Under the pieces are notes generated by a model. The model searched no databases and was not told the DNA's origin. It saw only the letters and a list, made by a program, of their open reading frames with translations. A stretch of DNA of 34,718 bases from Myxococcales bacterium (GTDB lineage: Bacteria; Myxococcota; Polyangia; HGW-17; SLPX01), in NCBI GenBank assembly GCA_007131745.1, contig SLPX01000320.1:1-34718 (forward strand), written 5' to 3'. This document shows positions 1-8,587 of the stretch, in pieces. The position numbers were made by a program, and so were the translations under genes. The stretch's first letter is position 1. Every line of letters begins with the position of its first letter.

Positions 1-51
1 AGGAATGATTCATGATTTTCAGAGATCTAAAAGTCAACTTTCTGTTGGCGG

Positions 52-1299
52 TCATTCCTCCGGGAGTACGTGTTGCCCCGTGGGATCCAGGATCCCCATT
101 TCCACAAGGTCGAAGAGCCACAAAGAGTAAACCCTGTAGTCTTCTAGTTGCGTGGCCAGCAGTTTTCCGTCGATTATACGGCGTGCGCCGGGGCCCCAAA
201 AGAGGGGATTGGTGGTGATCTTCCTGAGAATCATGGTGCTTACATCCAGGATGGAGAGGTGGCAGAAACACCCGCCGTAGTGACCCTTGGTGTAGCGGTA
301 GTCTCTGAACACAACCAGGTTTCCGGTGATCCTGGGACCCATTTGATCGTACGGATCCGAAGTAAGCTGGGTTTCTTCGCCAGTCTGGATGTCGTACATG
401 TAAATGTCCCAGTTTCCGTTGCGGCGATCATCCCAGACGATCCTTTCTCCGTCTACGATGGTGGTGTAACCAAGGCCGGGGCCGGTGGTTTCAACGAAGG
501 ATGTTTCTCCGGTTTCCATGTTGTAATAGTAGACGTGCCTGTAGGGTGCCATGTAATAAGGATGCGCCACCCAGGAGATGTACTTGTCGGACATATCGAA
601 TCCCTCGGCCCCGAGACCGACTTCACTCGTGGCAATATGGGTGCTGTCCCAGGTGGAACGTTCAATCAGATAGGTGGCTATGCCGGATCCACCTACAGGT
701 CTGACATCAATAAGAAGATGATTTTTTTTCAGAACCACCGGGAATTCATTGGTTTCAACCCTGTTTGTCCACCTGGTTTCGACGCCGGTAATGATGTCAT
801 AATGGAAGAGATCGGCTAGAAATTGCTCTGTCGTAGAGTTTCTTCCGTCCGACCAGACAAGGTCATTTTCGAACAACGCTACGGAACTGGCATTCCATTC
901 CGGATCTGTCGTGTAAATCTCTTGCCATTCATTTAGGTCAAAAAGATGGACCACCGAAAGATTTGAACTGTTGTGTTCGGAAAAAGCCACGTGGTTTTCA
1001 GTCCAACTGACAGAGGGATATTTTCCCTCTCCCGTCCCCGGGATCTTGACGGCGTTGGGATCCGTGCCTGGAAAAACGAGTGGGTTGTCGGGGTCCTGGC
1101 ACCATGTGGGGTCTATTTCCGCATCCGGGGGCCGAGCGTCCGCGGGTTCTCCGTCAGGAACCTCAGTGTCGGGCGGCTCTCCGTCTTCCACCCATGCATC
1201 AATTTCCGCGTCCCGCGCTGTGGTTCCATTGTCGCTGCAAGCGGTTATATGAAAAACAACGGCGATTATCATGATAACGCATTTCAATGGTTTCTGCAT
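52..1299 (-). CDS. Surface lipoprotein with TolB-like beta-propeller
   Basis: A 415-aa predicted outer-membrane lipoprotein. The N-terminus is a short basic region, a hydrophobic stretch and a lipobox ending ITAC, so Cys21 would be lipidated; Ser follows the Cys, which fits export beyond the inner membrane. Residues about 25-65 are an acidic, Pro-rich spacer, common in deltaproteobacterial surface lipoproteins. The rest contains repeated blades of the TolB/PD40 type, for example WDDRRNGNWDIYMYD followed by GEETQLT, where the tandem Asp-Arg-Arg and the W-D-I-Y strand are typical. No catalytic motif is visible, so a binding or scaffold role is more likely than an enzyme. The start is well supported by an AGGAGGG ribosome site overlapping the stop of the upstream large gene. 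The two genes are 9 bp apart and almost certainly co-transcribed. The ligand is unknown. Confidence 0.85.
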   Translation of the reverse strand: MQKPLKCVIMIIAVVFHITACSDNGTTARDAEIDAWVEDGEPPDTEVPDGEPADARPPDAEIDPTWCQDPDNPLVFPGTDPNAVKIPGTGEGKYPSVSWTENHVAFSEHNSSNLSVVHLFDLNEWQEIYTTDPEWNASSVALFENDLVWSDGRNSTTEQFLADLFHYDIITGVETRWTNRVETNEFPVVLKKNHLLIDVRPVGGSGIATYLIERSTWDSTHIATSEVGLGAEGFDMSDKYISWVAHPYYMAPYRHVYYYNMETGETSFVETTGPGLGYTTIVDGERIVWDDRRNGNWDIYMYDIQTGEETQLTSDPYDQMGPRITGNLVVFRDYRYTKGHYGGCFCHLSILDVSTMILRKITTNPLFWGPGARRIIDGKLLATQLEDYRVYSLWLFDLVEMGILDPTGQHVLPEE

Positions 1300-1303
1300 G
1301 ACG

Positions 1304-1310
1304 CCCTCCT
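1304..1310 (-). promoter_or_regulatory. Strong ribosome binding site, AGGAGGG
   Basis: On the minus strand AGGAGGG lies 4 bases before the ATG at 1299 and overlaps the TAG stop of the large upstream gene. This fixes the lipoprotein start and suggests translational coupling within a two-gene operon. Confidence 0.7.
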
Positions 1311-4300
1311 ATTCCACCGCGATGACGCGCATTCCCATCACCTTCTTGTTTTTCAGGGCAAAGGCGTGGTCTCCGCTCCATTTGAGATACGGCAGCGATG
1401 CATAATCCGCGCGGTATTCGCCCGCTTTCGTCAGCGTATCACCGGATTGAATCAAAAACACCTCTCCTGTCCCTTCCCTGAAACACGACGCCCCTGAAAA
1501 GCACTGCATCCATTTCGGATATTTCGTCTGCGCTGCATGCACGGTGTCTCCATGAACGACTATCGCGGAAACCGCTTCCACTGTGTTAGCTTCCGACAGA
1601 AACTCAGGGGTTTCACCGCTCACGTCATAAAGCAGAAGAGAGTTGCGGGTTCCGACGAGAAGTCTGCCTGCATGAGCCGCGATCGCGGTCACGGGGCCGC
1701 CCGTGTGAATGGTATCCATTACCTCCGGCCCGGCGCCTCCAACCAACCGGATCCGATGAACCCTGTTGATTCCGGCTGCATACGCGTAGCCGCCCCATGA
1801 AGCTATTCTCCGGCCCGGCCCCGTAAACGATGTTCCACCGGTGATATCGGGAGACGCGGGCAGGCGGATATCCACGGCGGTCAGGTCATGTCCCGGACCC
1901 ATGGCCGCAACAAGAGCGCTTCCACCCGACACAGCAAGGTCGCGCGGAATGCCGGGCAGGTGTTGGCTTGAGATTTCAAACGGAGAATCAGGGTCTACGA
2001 GGTCGTAGACCCTGAGTTTTTTTCCAACCAGCACCAGGCCCACGGTTCCTCCCGATGCAGTTTCCAGGGCCGCGGGTCGAAGAAGAAACGGCCACTCTCC
2101 CGTGGTTTCCATTGCGCCTTCCGTTGTTCGTACCTGAAAAGCCGCTCTTTTCGACTTGTCAAAACCATGAATCGGATTCACCTCAATATAATAGATTTCT
2201 TCCGGCTGCGCCTTGAATCCGATAACCCGGTTTCCCGTCCGGCATGACCCGGTCTTGCTCAGAAGCTCACCGTAAAAATCGTAGACCGATACGGAGAGGC
2301 ATGGCTCGTCGCTTTCAAGGGTGACCGCGGTGACGCGGCCCGGATAGGGAAACGCGGGATCGGTCGTGAACTCGAATACCGCGCTTTCTCCCCATGAAAC
2401 CCCGTCGCTTCCACCCGATTCGTCTCTCTCCGCCACTATATGCGCTGGATGCCATTCATTCATGGAATTGGAAAATGTCCATGCTTCACCCGCCAGGCTC
2501 ACGCCCTCTTTTTCACCGCCGATGATATGGATCCGCCCGAAACGGGGCTCCAGTACGATAGCGGCTTTTTCCCTGGGCAATGGACCCTCGGGATCGGTAA
2601 TTTGATAACGGGGCTGCCATTGCCAGTTGTCCAGGTTAAGCTCCCAGAGGTCTCCAAGGGTGGTGTCGCCCGTGCGACCTCCGTATACGTAGAGTTTGCG
2701 CCGCGCCACGTCCATGGCTGCGCCGTGGTTCACCCGCGCCATCTCCGGTGGAGCTGGAAGGGGGGCCTCTTGAATTACACCCCTGTCAAGCCTCAGAAGA
2801 CGAACCTTGGGCGCGGCCGCGGCCGTGTCCCCGCCCAGGATCAACACCTTGTTGGTCAAGGGGTTGAGGGTGAAGCTGAACCCGGTGAGGTTGGGCGGAA
2901 GGTCGTTGGTGACCTGTTGCCATTCACCGAACTTGGGATGAAACGCCCAGATCGCGGCCCGGTTTTCCTCTCCGCCTCCCGCTACCAGGAGCCTGCCCCG
3001 GACAGGGTCGTATGAAAGCTTGGGATCCGCCATGGACGGCAGAAAGGTTCCGTTTGATCCGAACAGGTCGGATGCCCTGTAGAAGGGAACATCCGGCCTG
3101 GAGAGCAACCCCACCCACAGGGTGTTTTCCAGGCGGGACACGGGTCCGTCTACCTCCGTGTTTACCTCCAGGAGAAACATGACCGGTTCTCCGGGACCGC
3201 TTCCTCCCCAGGACAGGGGATGTAGATGCGCGAGCGTTGTTGAATATGTACGGGAGGTGATGGGCGATGACGGGTCTGCTGGAAAGGAGAGTTTTTTTGC
3301 AAAAACCGGGCCGTCCAGATTTCTTCTGAAACCCAGCAGGTATATATCCCCGCCTTCGGCCGCGTGCATCAAACCGAGGGCGGAAAAAGGCCCCAGCCCG
3401 AAATCCCTGGGCAGCTTGTAGTAGTCCTGGATGTGGATGTTTTTTTCCATTTTGAGTTCGATAGGCTTGCAATCGGTTATCGCGGAGTCGGGCATTTGAA
3501 CCGGATCCTTGCTCACCAGGAGGGTGTTTTCCCTGAAATCAGGTTGGTGCAAAGACCGCCACCCCACCTTGAACTTGGCGAGCATGTTTTGCATGTCGAT
3601 GATGTTTCCGTCCTCGTAGTTTTGGTGGTCCTTCCACCGCCAGGTGAGCTCGTGGTAACTGCAATCCAGGTTATCGCAGACCTCGTGCTGGGAAAAAACA
3701 ATGAAACGATCCATGCAGGAATCTTCGGTCACGGGATTTCCGGCCACCTGATAGTCTCGGCAGGCCGGGCTTTCGATGGGATTCCAGAGCCAGCTTTGGT
3801 ATACCAAATCATGCTCGCGTTCTTCGGGGCATACGTCGTTTCTGTTACAGTACGACCAATCCGATCCATGACAACCGCACACGCCCATGTCGGATCTTGT
3901 CCACCAATCGAACCTGTCGGTGATAACATTGTTTTCCGACTGTTTGTGGGGTTCAGTGTTTGTGCCGTGGTCCCACACCGTGCCGCCGAACAACCAGAAA
4001 GAAATGGTGAGATCGGTGATCTTGCATGACCGGTTGAGCAACCATACATCGAAAGGATAAGGGGTTTCCGGTTGGATAAGGATGAACTTGGGATTGAACC
4101 CTTCGTACTGAATGTCTGACGCCACGGGCCAATAAGAACACACGTCGGCTATGCCGTCGCCGGTTGCATCATGGTTTGCTATGTTGTGGTATTTTTCCCT
4201 GCAAGCCTCCTGGTTCTGTTTTACCTCCTCACCTTCGCAGCACCCTTCCTCCAGTTCGCATTTCACGGGCCCGGTCGTACGAGCGCACGCCCAGTAGCAG

Positions 4301-5751
4301 GGGCTTTCAGGATCAGTGGGGTCTTCGCCCGCGTTTTTTATTTTAAGCGTCATGCAGCCGTCGATGTCCCGGCACATGCGCAAACACGTTTCCATGTCGA
4401 ATATGGCGTTATCGCGCAGGTATTGAGAATGACACGCAGGCTCGCACATCGCTCCCATTCTGATGCGCACATCGCTGTCTCGATACTGGCTGTCGGGGTG
4501 GCCGTCCTGATCCAGGTCGGTTCCGAGCCAATAGTTGTAAGGATGGATGTCCCAGTCGTTGACCACCGAATTTCCATCAATGTCTATGTCCTCGCTGTCG
4601 GGGACTCCGTCGAGGTCCATGTCGTCTCCCTCGCAGTAGTTTTGATACGCCGGGGTCACACCGGTGTCATCGTAAGCAACGGGCATATGAACGCCGTCAA
4701 AGTATTCATATTTCCGGCCGAACAAGCAGTGAGTATCCCACTTGTCGTCGAAGTTTATCCTGTAGATGACTCGATTCGAGCCGTGGCTGTTTTGGATGTA
4801 AAAATATGATTCACCATGTTGGACGAAATTGAAACCTACAAGAGCGACCACGTGATTTGTTCCTGTTCCGGGTTCATCGAGGTTGCAGGTGATTTCGCGA
4901 ATCTCGTTGACAGGCTGTATTTCGTGAAAAGGGAGATAATCGGATACTTGACCGACGTCTTCTATCTTCCAAAGAACGGTTACGGCAAGGGGGCCGTGTT
5001 CCACCAGTTTTTGAGCAAGACAGTGTTTTCTCTCCAGGGCAGATCCCGAGCACTCGCCTTTTTCATGCTCGCCGGCTCGATAGATCACCGTGTTTTCCTG
5101 GTTGTATTGAAAATCGGTGCAATCATCAGGCCAATCGTTTTCTCCGAGATATGGTTGAAGATATCTCTCACACAAACCACACACTTCGGGCTTGGGTGGA
5201 AATACCGAGTAATCATAATCGTATTTATCGTCATAATCATCATCATCTTCCGCTACGAGATCTCTGTAGCGCTCAATGCAATACTCGGGCAGCCCCACCT
5301 TTGTGAAAAAGTTTTCCGCTGTTGCCCCCGGAGCGCATTGGGTGTGCGGCGCAAGGGAAAGGCGAAGAGCGCGATCATTTTTCCATTTCGGCCAGTTTAT
5401 GGAAGAAGCGGAACTGCCTGACAATGTGTCGACCAGGTAAGCGTTCCTGGTCTGAAAAACATGATACTTTGCATACAGGTAACAGCCCCCTATTCCCTGG
5501 TTCGTGGAGCGGGCCACGTAGTTGTTGGTGACCAACGCATCTGTGAAGTAGCGACGGCATTGACCGTATTCGTGGCAATAACTTGGATGGTCGATGAGAC
5601 CGTGAACGGGGTCTTCCCAGTGGTTGGGGCAATCATCGTCGGTTGTGCAAAGATAGGGCATGGCGTGATAACTGAAAAAATTTTCTGTTTGTGCATGCGC
5701 TTCATGTGGCATTGCGGTCAAGACGACGGAGTTGATTAGAACAAGAACCAA
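1309..5751 (-). CDS. Secreted papain-like/kelch/LVIVD multidomain protein (phase-variable start)
   Basis: A 1480-aa exported protein. Numbering is from the TTG at 5751, the first start codon in this frame. Residues about 2-20 form a hydrophobic signal core ending AHA, a good signal peptidase I site. Next is a C1 papain-like domain: Gln84 and Cys90 in QGIGGCY have the papain Gln19-Cys25 spacing, His300 lies in NHVVALVGF and Asn321 in YFYIQNSHG. Asp-rich calcium-binding repeats of thrombospondin type 3 style lie at about 370-420. Kelch repeats with GG and W positions span about 910-1100. A possible PPC-like beta domain follows, and LVIVD-type propeller repeats fill about 1215-1470. The protein is many times longer than ordinary papain-family enzymes. 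The TTG start gives a signal peptide without a basic n-region. A proper n-region exists upstream (ATG at 5852), but an eleven-copy pentamer puts it out of frame. The peptidase call rests on motif spacing; activity is inferred. Confidence 0.8.
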   Translation of the reverse strand: MVLVLINSVVLTAMPHEAHAQTENFFSYHAMPYLCTTDDDCPNHWEDPVHGLIDHPSYCHEYGQCRRYFTDALVTNNYVARSTNQGIGGCYLYAKYHVFQTRNAYLVDTLSGSSASSINWPKWKNDRALRLSLAPHTQCAPGATAENFFTKVGLPEYCIERYRDLVAEDDDDYDDKYDYDYSVFPPKPEVCGLCERYLQPYLGENDWPDDCTDFQYNQENTVIYRAGEHEKGECSGSALERKHCLAQKLVEHGPLAVTVLWKIEDVGQVSDYLPFHEIQPVNEIREITCNLDEPGTGTNHVVALVGFNFVQHGESYFYIQNSHGSNRVIYRINFDDKWDTHCLFGRKYEYFDGVHMPVAYDDTGVTPAYQNYCEGDDMDLDGVPDSEDIDIDGNSVVNDWDIHPYNYWLGTDLDQDGHPDSQYRDSDVRIRMGAMCEPACHSQYLRDNAIFDMETCLRMCRDIDGCMTLKIKNAGEDPTDPESPCYWACARTTGPVKCELEEGCCEGEEVKQNQEACREKYHNIANHDATGDGIADVCSYWPVASDIQYEGFNPKFILIQPETPYPFDVWLLNRSCKITDLTISFWLFGGTVWDHGTNTEPHKQSENNVITDRFDWWTRSDMGVCGCHGSDWSYCNRNDVCPEEREHDLVYQSWLWNPIESPACRDYQVAGNPVTEDSCMDRFIVFSQHEVCDNLDCSYHELTWRWKDHQNYEDGNIIDMQNMLAKFKVGWRSLHQPDFRENTLLVSKDPVQMPDSAITDCKPIELKMEKNIHIQDYYKLPRDFGLGPFSALGLMHAAEGGDIYLLGFRRNLDGPVFAKKLSFPADPSSPITSRTYSTTLAHLHPLSWGGSGPGEPVMFLLEVNTEVDGPVSRLENTLWVGLLSRPDVPFYRASDLFGSNGTFLPSMADPKLSYDPVRGRLLVAGGGEENRAAIWAFHPKFGEWQQVTNDLPPNLTGFSFTLNPLTNKVLILGGDTAAAAPKVRLLRLDRGVIQEAPLPAPPEMARVNHGAAMDVARRKLYVYGGRTGDTTLGDLWELNLDNWQWQPRYQITDPEGPLPREKAAIVLEPRFGRIHIIGGEKEGVSLAGEAWTFSNSMNEWHPAHIVAERDESGGSDGVSWGESAVFEFTTDPAFPYPGRVTAVTLESDEPCLSVSVYDFYGELLSKTGSCRTGNRVIGFKAQPEEIYYIEVNPIHGFDKSKRAAFQVRTTEGAMETTGEWPFLLRPAALETASGGTVGLVLVGKKLRVYDLVDPDSPFEISSQHLPGIPRDLAVSGGSALVAAMGPGHDLTAVDIRLPASPDITGGTSFTGPGRRIASWGGYAYAAGINRVHRIRLVGGAGPEVMDTIHTGGPVTAIAAHAGRLLVGTRNSLLLYDVSGETPEFLSEANTVEAVSAIVVHGDTVHAAQTKYPKWMQCFSGASCFREGTGEVFLIQSGDTLTKAGEYRADYASLPYLKWSGDHAFALKNKKVMGMRVIAVE

Positions 5752-5774
5752 AACGGCGCGAAAGCCGTGTACAT

Positions 5775-5852
5775 TCAGGTTCTTTTCAGCGTTCTGTTCT
5801 GTTCTGTTCTGTTCTGTTCTGTTCTGTTCTGTTCTGTTCTGTTCTGTTTCAT
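5775..5852 (-). other. Out-of-frame leader ORF of the phase-variable gene
   Basis: ATG at 5852-5850 on the minus strand is preceded by CAAGG as a modest ribosome site. It reads Met-Lys, then repeated Gln-Asn-Arg-Thr-Glu from the pentamer tract. With eleven copies it runs into TGA at 5777-5775 after 25 codons. With n copies the distance is 5n+1 bases, so only n = 1 modulo 3 (10 or 13 copies, for instance) joins it to the large ORF. The join would add a charged n-region and the segment AEKNLNVHGFRAV ahead of the hydrophobic core, giving a normal signal peptide (about 1512 aa in total at ten copies). Confidence 0.7.
5791..5845. repeat. Pentanucleotide tandem repeat, 11 copies of GTTCT (AGAAC on the minus strand)
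   Basis: Eleven uninterrupted, perfect copies of a 5-bp unit (55 bp), with a partial unit at 5846-5849. The tract lies between the ATG at 5852 and the body of the large minus-strand gene. A unit length not divisible by three changes the reading frame at each gain or loss, as in Neisseria opa leaders. Copy number in the assembly may be wrong if it was built from short reads. Confidence 0.95.
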
Positions 5853-5887
5853 TTTGCCTTGCCCCGTTGTTAGGGTTGATAATACCA

Positions 5888-5925
5888 CTTATAAAATTTT
5901 ATAAGATTTATTTTGGGAAGATCAA
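5888..5925 (-). promoter_or_regulatory. Predicted promoter and palindrome for the phase-variable gene
   Basis: On the minus strand TTGATC (5925-5920), a 16-bp spacer and TATAAA (5903-5898) form a reasonable sigma-70 type promoter, about 45 bp before the ATG at 5852. The -10 is embedded in a perfect 18-bp palindrome, CTTATAAAATTTTATAAG (5888-5905), which could be an operator or simply an AT-rich promoter core. Confidence 0.45.
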
Positions 5926-6005
5926 GGAAAAAATGCACAGATTAACGATCAAGAAATTAAGATGAATGGCTTGGGTTGCAGATTCGGATTTCGGATCAGG
6001 TGTTC

Positions 6006-6052
6006 TTGACAAGACCGGAGGGTGGAAACTATTGTTTGGCACAATACTTGGT
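6006..6052 (+). promoter_or_regulatory. Candidate promoters for the vWA/tubulin operon
   Basis: Two overlapping possibilities lie in the 330-bp divergent gap. The first is TTGACA (6006-6011), an 18-bp spacer and TATTGT (6030-6035), with a perfect -35 and a weak -10. The second is TGGCAC (6037-6042), 5 bp, then TTGGT (6048-6052), which resembles a sigma-54 site but has GG instead of GC at the -12 element. Neither is certain. Nothing else was recognised between 5926 and 6184. Confidence 0.3.
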
Positions 6053-6184
6053 GAATCTGATCTGCATTTTGCCGCGGTTCGGCGGTAAATGAGTGGGACG
6101 GTGGGGCGGATGAATCGACTGTCAGCGTGGTGATCACTGAAGGGTGACGAGCGCTGTTGAAACCGAAAAGGGGATCTTTTCGAT

Positions 6185-8575
6185 ATGCAAAGATTTTTGC
6201 GTTTGGCCGTTGCAGGGGTTCTTGGAACGCTTTTTATGGTGGGTTACCGCGTTGGTGCGGTCGGGGCGAATGAGCCTAGGCTGCGGGTTGCGGTGGTGAT
6301 CGATGCTTCGGGATCCATGCAGGTGCAGGATCCGGGGCTTTTGTCAAAGGTGGCGGCCAGGTTGTTCGTGGAGCTGGCAGGGCCGAATGATGAAGTGGGG
6401 ATCGTGGAGTTCGGGACCACTGCACGGTTGATTGACCGGGCTTTTGTAAAAGATGAAAAAGCGAGGGAGAAACTTTTCGCTGCGATCGAAGAGGTGGGGA
6501 GGAGCCAGTGGTGCACGGATTATGTGGCCGGGCTTCGGGCGGCTCTTTCCATGTTCGAGGGGCCTCCGAAAAAGGATGAGCGCCGGCTGGTGATATTTTT
6601 GACGGACGGGACGTACGATCCTGATCGAAGCAATGAAACGTATTACGAGTTGTTGACCCCGGGTGAGAGAGACTCTCTTTGGAGCAAGAGGGCGCAGGAC
6701 CTTTTGGAGAAAGCGAGGACCACGGATGATTTCAGGGATCGGCCGTGTCATCCCCGATACGATGCACTGGAGCCTGCAGTGCGGAGGGGGTTTCACCATG
6801 CCTTTGATTCTTTCGTGGAAAAGGAACTCAAACCTTCGGGGGTGAGGGTTTTTTCCATCGGCTTTGGAAGCGAGCTGAGCGAGAAGGGGAGGGGAAGGAA
6901 GGCGGAGCTTTTGAGCGAGTCGCTGGGTTTTTTGGACAGGTTGGCAAGGGAGTCCAACGGCCGGACCCTGATCGAAGATGATGTGAACAAGATTCCCGGT
7001 TTTTTCGCTGAGATTTTCGCCGCTTTAGTGGGAGCGCCGGTGCAGGGGTTTCCGGGAGCGGGGGAGACCGTGGGAGGCAGGTATGTTTTCAACGTGTTGA
7101 AGGGGACGAGCGCGGTGGGGGTGGTGGTTCCGACCGAGGGCGACAGGGATTTCGAAGTTTCGTTGAAAGGGCCTATAGGGGATGAGGGGCGGAAGTGGGA
7201 ACCCAGGCGGACTCACAATGAAGTGGGCGAAGAGCGCCGAACCAAGGGAAGGGTGTTGTCGGGATACAGGTTTTTTTGGATTTCGGATCCTCCGCCCGGA
7301 GAGTATGCACTTGAATCGGTGAAGGGCAGGCAAAAGAATTTCAGCGCGCACGTACTCATGGATGTTGGGTTGCAGCTTGCGTGGGTGGAGCCCGCGCCTC
7401 GGCCGGTGTACGCGGAAGAAGAGAAAGGCGAACTAGAGTTCAAGTTCGCGCTTCGTACGGCTTCGGGAGAGAAGGTGGGCGGGTTGAGCGAGAGCTTCAT
7501 GAGGGACATGGAGTTCAACTGGCTGCTGGGAAGAGACGAGGGTTTGCCCGTGCTGGAAAAGGGAAGTCCGAGGTTTGATCCTTCGGATCCGATGAGACCG
7601 ATGTCGATCAGGTTGGACAGGTCGAAGCTAGAAGAGGGGAAATATACTCTTGCCGCGTGGGCCGCTCATTCCAAGGGGTTTTTCGAGTTGAGAAGACTTC
7701 GGCACGATTTTGACGTGTTGAAATACATTGAGATGAACGCGGTGTGGAAGACCCATGATTTTTCGGAAAAAGCGTCAAAAGGGTTTCGGGTCGCTCCGTG
7801 GATCGAGTTGACGCTCGAGGAGGATATAAAGGCCCGCCAGGATTTCGAGCTGGATTTTTCAGGCGTTTCCAACAGGGAGCGCCTTGTTTTGACCCTTGCC
7901 AATGACACGCCGGGTTGCAAGGTGGAAGACAGGGAAATCAAGGGCGACAGGGTTGTTTTCTGCATGCAGAACGCGGGCGGCAAGGTGGTGATTTCTCTGG
8001 CTCTTGCGAACTGGAAGGAGTTGAGGAGCGAGGACATGGAGTTTGCAGGGAAGGTTGTGTTGACTCCGAAAAATCCGGAGATTTTCAGGGGCGAGAAGTC
8101 ATGGGAGACTCAAGTGGGGGGGAAGTTGGTCGCCTGGACCTTCTGGGATTGGGTGAGGCATTACAGGAACTGGTTGCTTTTGGCGGCCGGGGTGTTGATC
8201 TTGATCATTTGGCTTGTCGGCAGGGCGATAGCGGGAGCGTTTCCGCCGAAAGCGGTGTTTTATTACCTCGACCTGGAAGACAAGACCGATGACCCCAGTC
8301 AGTATGCGTTGGGGCGAAGGGCCAGGTCCAGGTTGCCTTTCGTGTCAGCGAAACACACAGTCGGGGGGAGGAAGGGTATGCCCAGGGCGCCGGGAGTGTT
8401 TTGCATGGTAAAGGCGACTTCCGGGGGATTTGATGTGTATCCGAAAGCCGAGGTGTCCTATGAGAGGGAAGGGGAGAAGATCGAAACGAGGAGCGTTGTG
8501 AGGGGCAGGTTCGATGAACATTACAGGGTCGGAGACAGGTATGAATTCTGGATCGCTCGGCGGCCGGAATATTGA
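6185..8575 (+). CDS. Periplasmic von Willebrand A domain protein, single membrane anchor
   Basis: A 796-aa first gene of the operon. Residues 1-28 are a signal peptide or signal anchor. A vWA domain starts at about residue 33 with all MIDAS metal-site elements visible: Asp40-Ala-Ser42-Gly-Ser44, Thr111 in WCTDY, and Asp141 in LTDGT. A long mixed region (about 290-660) follows with no recognised domain. A transmembrane helix lies at about 663-685, then a basic, beta-rich cytosolic tail of about 110 residues. The topology suggests an exported ligand- or partner-binding domain connected through the membrane to the tubulin-like proteins encoded next. An AAGGGG ribosome site precedes the ATG. The following gene starts 110 bp downstream. 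The vWA family binds proteins through the metal site; the partner here is unknown. A role in sensing or scaffolding is inferred. Confidence 0.85.
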   Translation: MQRFLRLAVAGVLGTLFMVGYRVGAVGANEPRLRVAVVIDASGSMQVQDPGLLSKVAARLFVELAGPNDEVGIVEFGTTARLIDRAFVKDEKAREKLFAAIEEVGRSQWCTDYVAGLRAALSMFEGPPKKDERRLVIFLTDGTYDPDRSNETYYELLTPGERDSLWSKRAQDLLEKARTTDDFRDRPCHPRYDALEPAVRRGFHHAFDSFVEKELKPSGVRVFSIGFGSELSEKGRGRKAELLSESLGFLDRLARESNGRTLIEDDVNKIPGFFAEIFAALVGAPVQGFPGAGETVGGRYVFNVLKGTSAVGVVVPTEGDRDFEVSLKGPIGDEGRKWEPRRTHNEVGEERRTKGRVLSGYRFFWISDPPPGEYALESVKGRQKNFSAHVLMDVGLQLAWVEPAPRPVYAEEEKGELEFKFALRTASGEKVGGLSESFMRDMEFNWLLGRDEGLPVLEKGSPRFDPSDPMRPMSIRLDRSKLEEGKYTLAAWAAHSKGFFELRRLRHDFDVLKYIEMNAVWKTHDFSEKASKGFRVAPWIELTLEEDIKARQDFELDFSGVSNRERLVLTLANDTPGCKVEDREIKGDRVVFCMQNAGGKVVISLALANWKELRSEDMEFAGKVVLTPKNPEIFRGEKSWETQVGGKLVAWTFWDWVRHYRNWLLLAAGVLILIIWLVGRAIAGAFPPKAVFYYLDLEDKTDDPSQYALGRRARSRLPFVSAKHTVGGRKGMPRAPGVFCMVKATSGGFDVYPKAEVSYEREGEKIETRSVVRGRFDEHYRVGDRYEFWIARRPEY

Positions 8576-8587
8576 GCTAAAGATCGA

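Noticed and set aside
1..59. 8-bp inverted repeat AGGAATGA/TCATTCCT at the left edge, as a terminator for the lipoprotein gene
   Set aside because: The loop is about 43 bases, no T-run follows on the minus strand, and the right arm lies inside the gene's stop region; it is likely chance.
148..819. Plus-strand 223-codon frame opposite the lipoprotein gene
   Set aside because: Antisense shadow: no ribosome site or domain, and the opposite strand has a lipobox and propeller repeats.
5791..5845. CRISPR-like array
   Set aside because: The units are 5 bp, contiguous and without spacers; this is a simple sequence repeat. No CRISPR array or cas gene was seen in the window.
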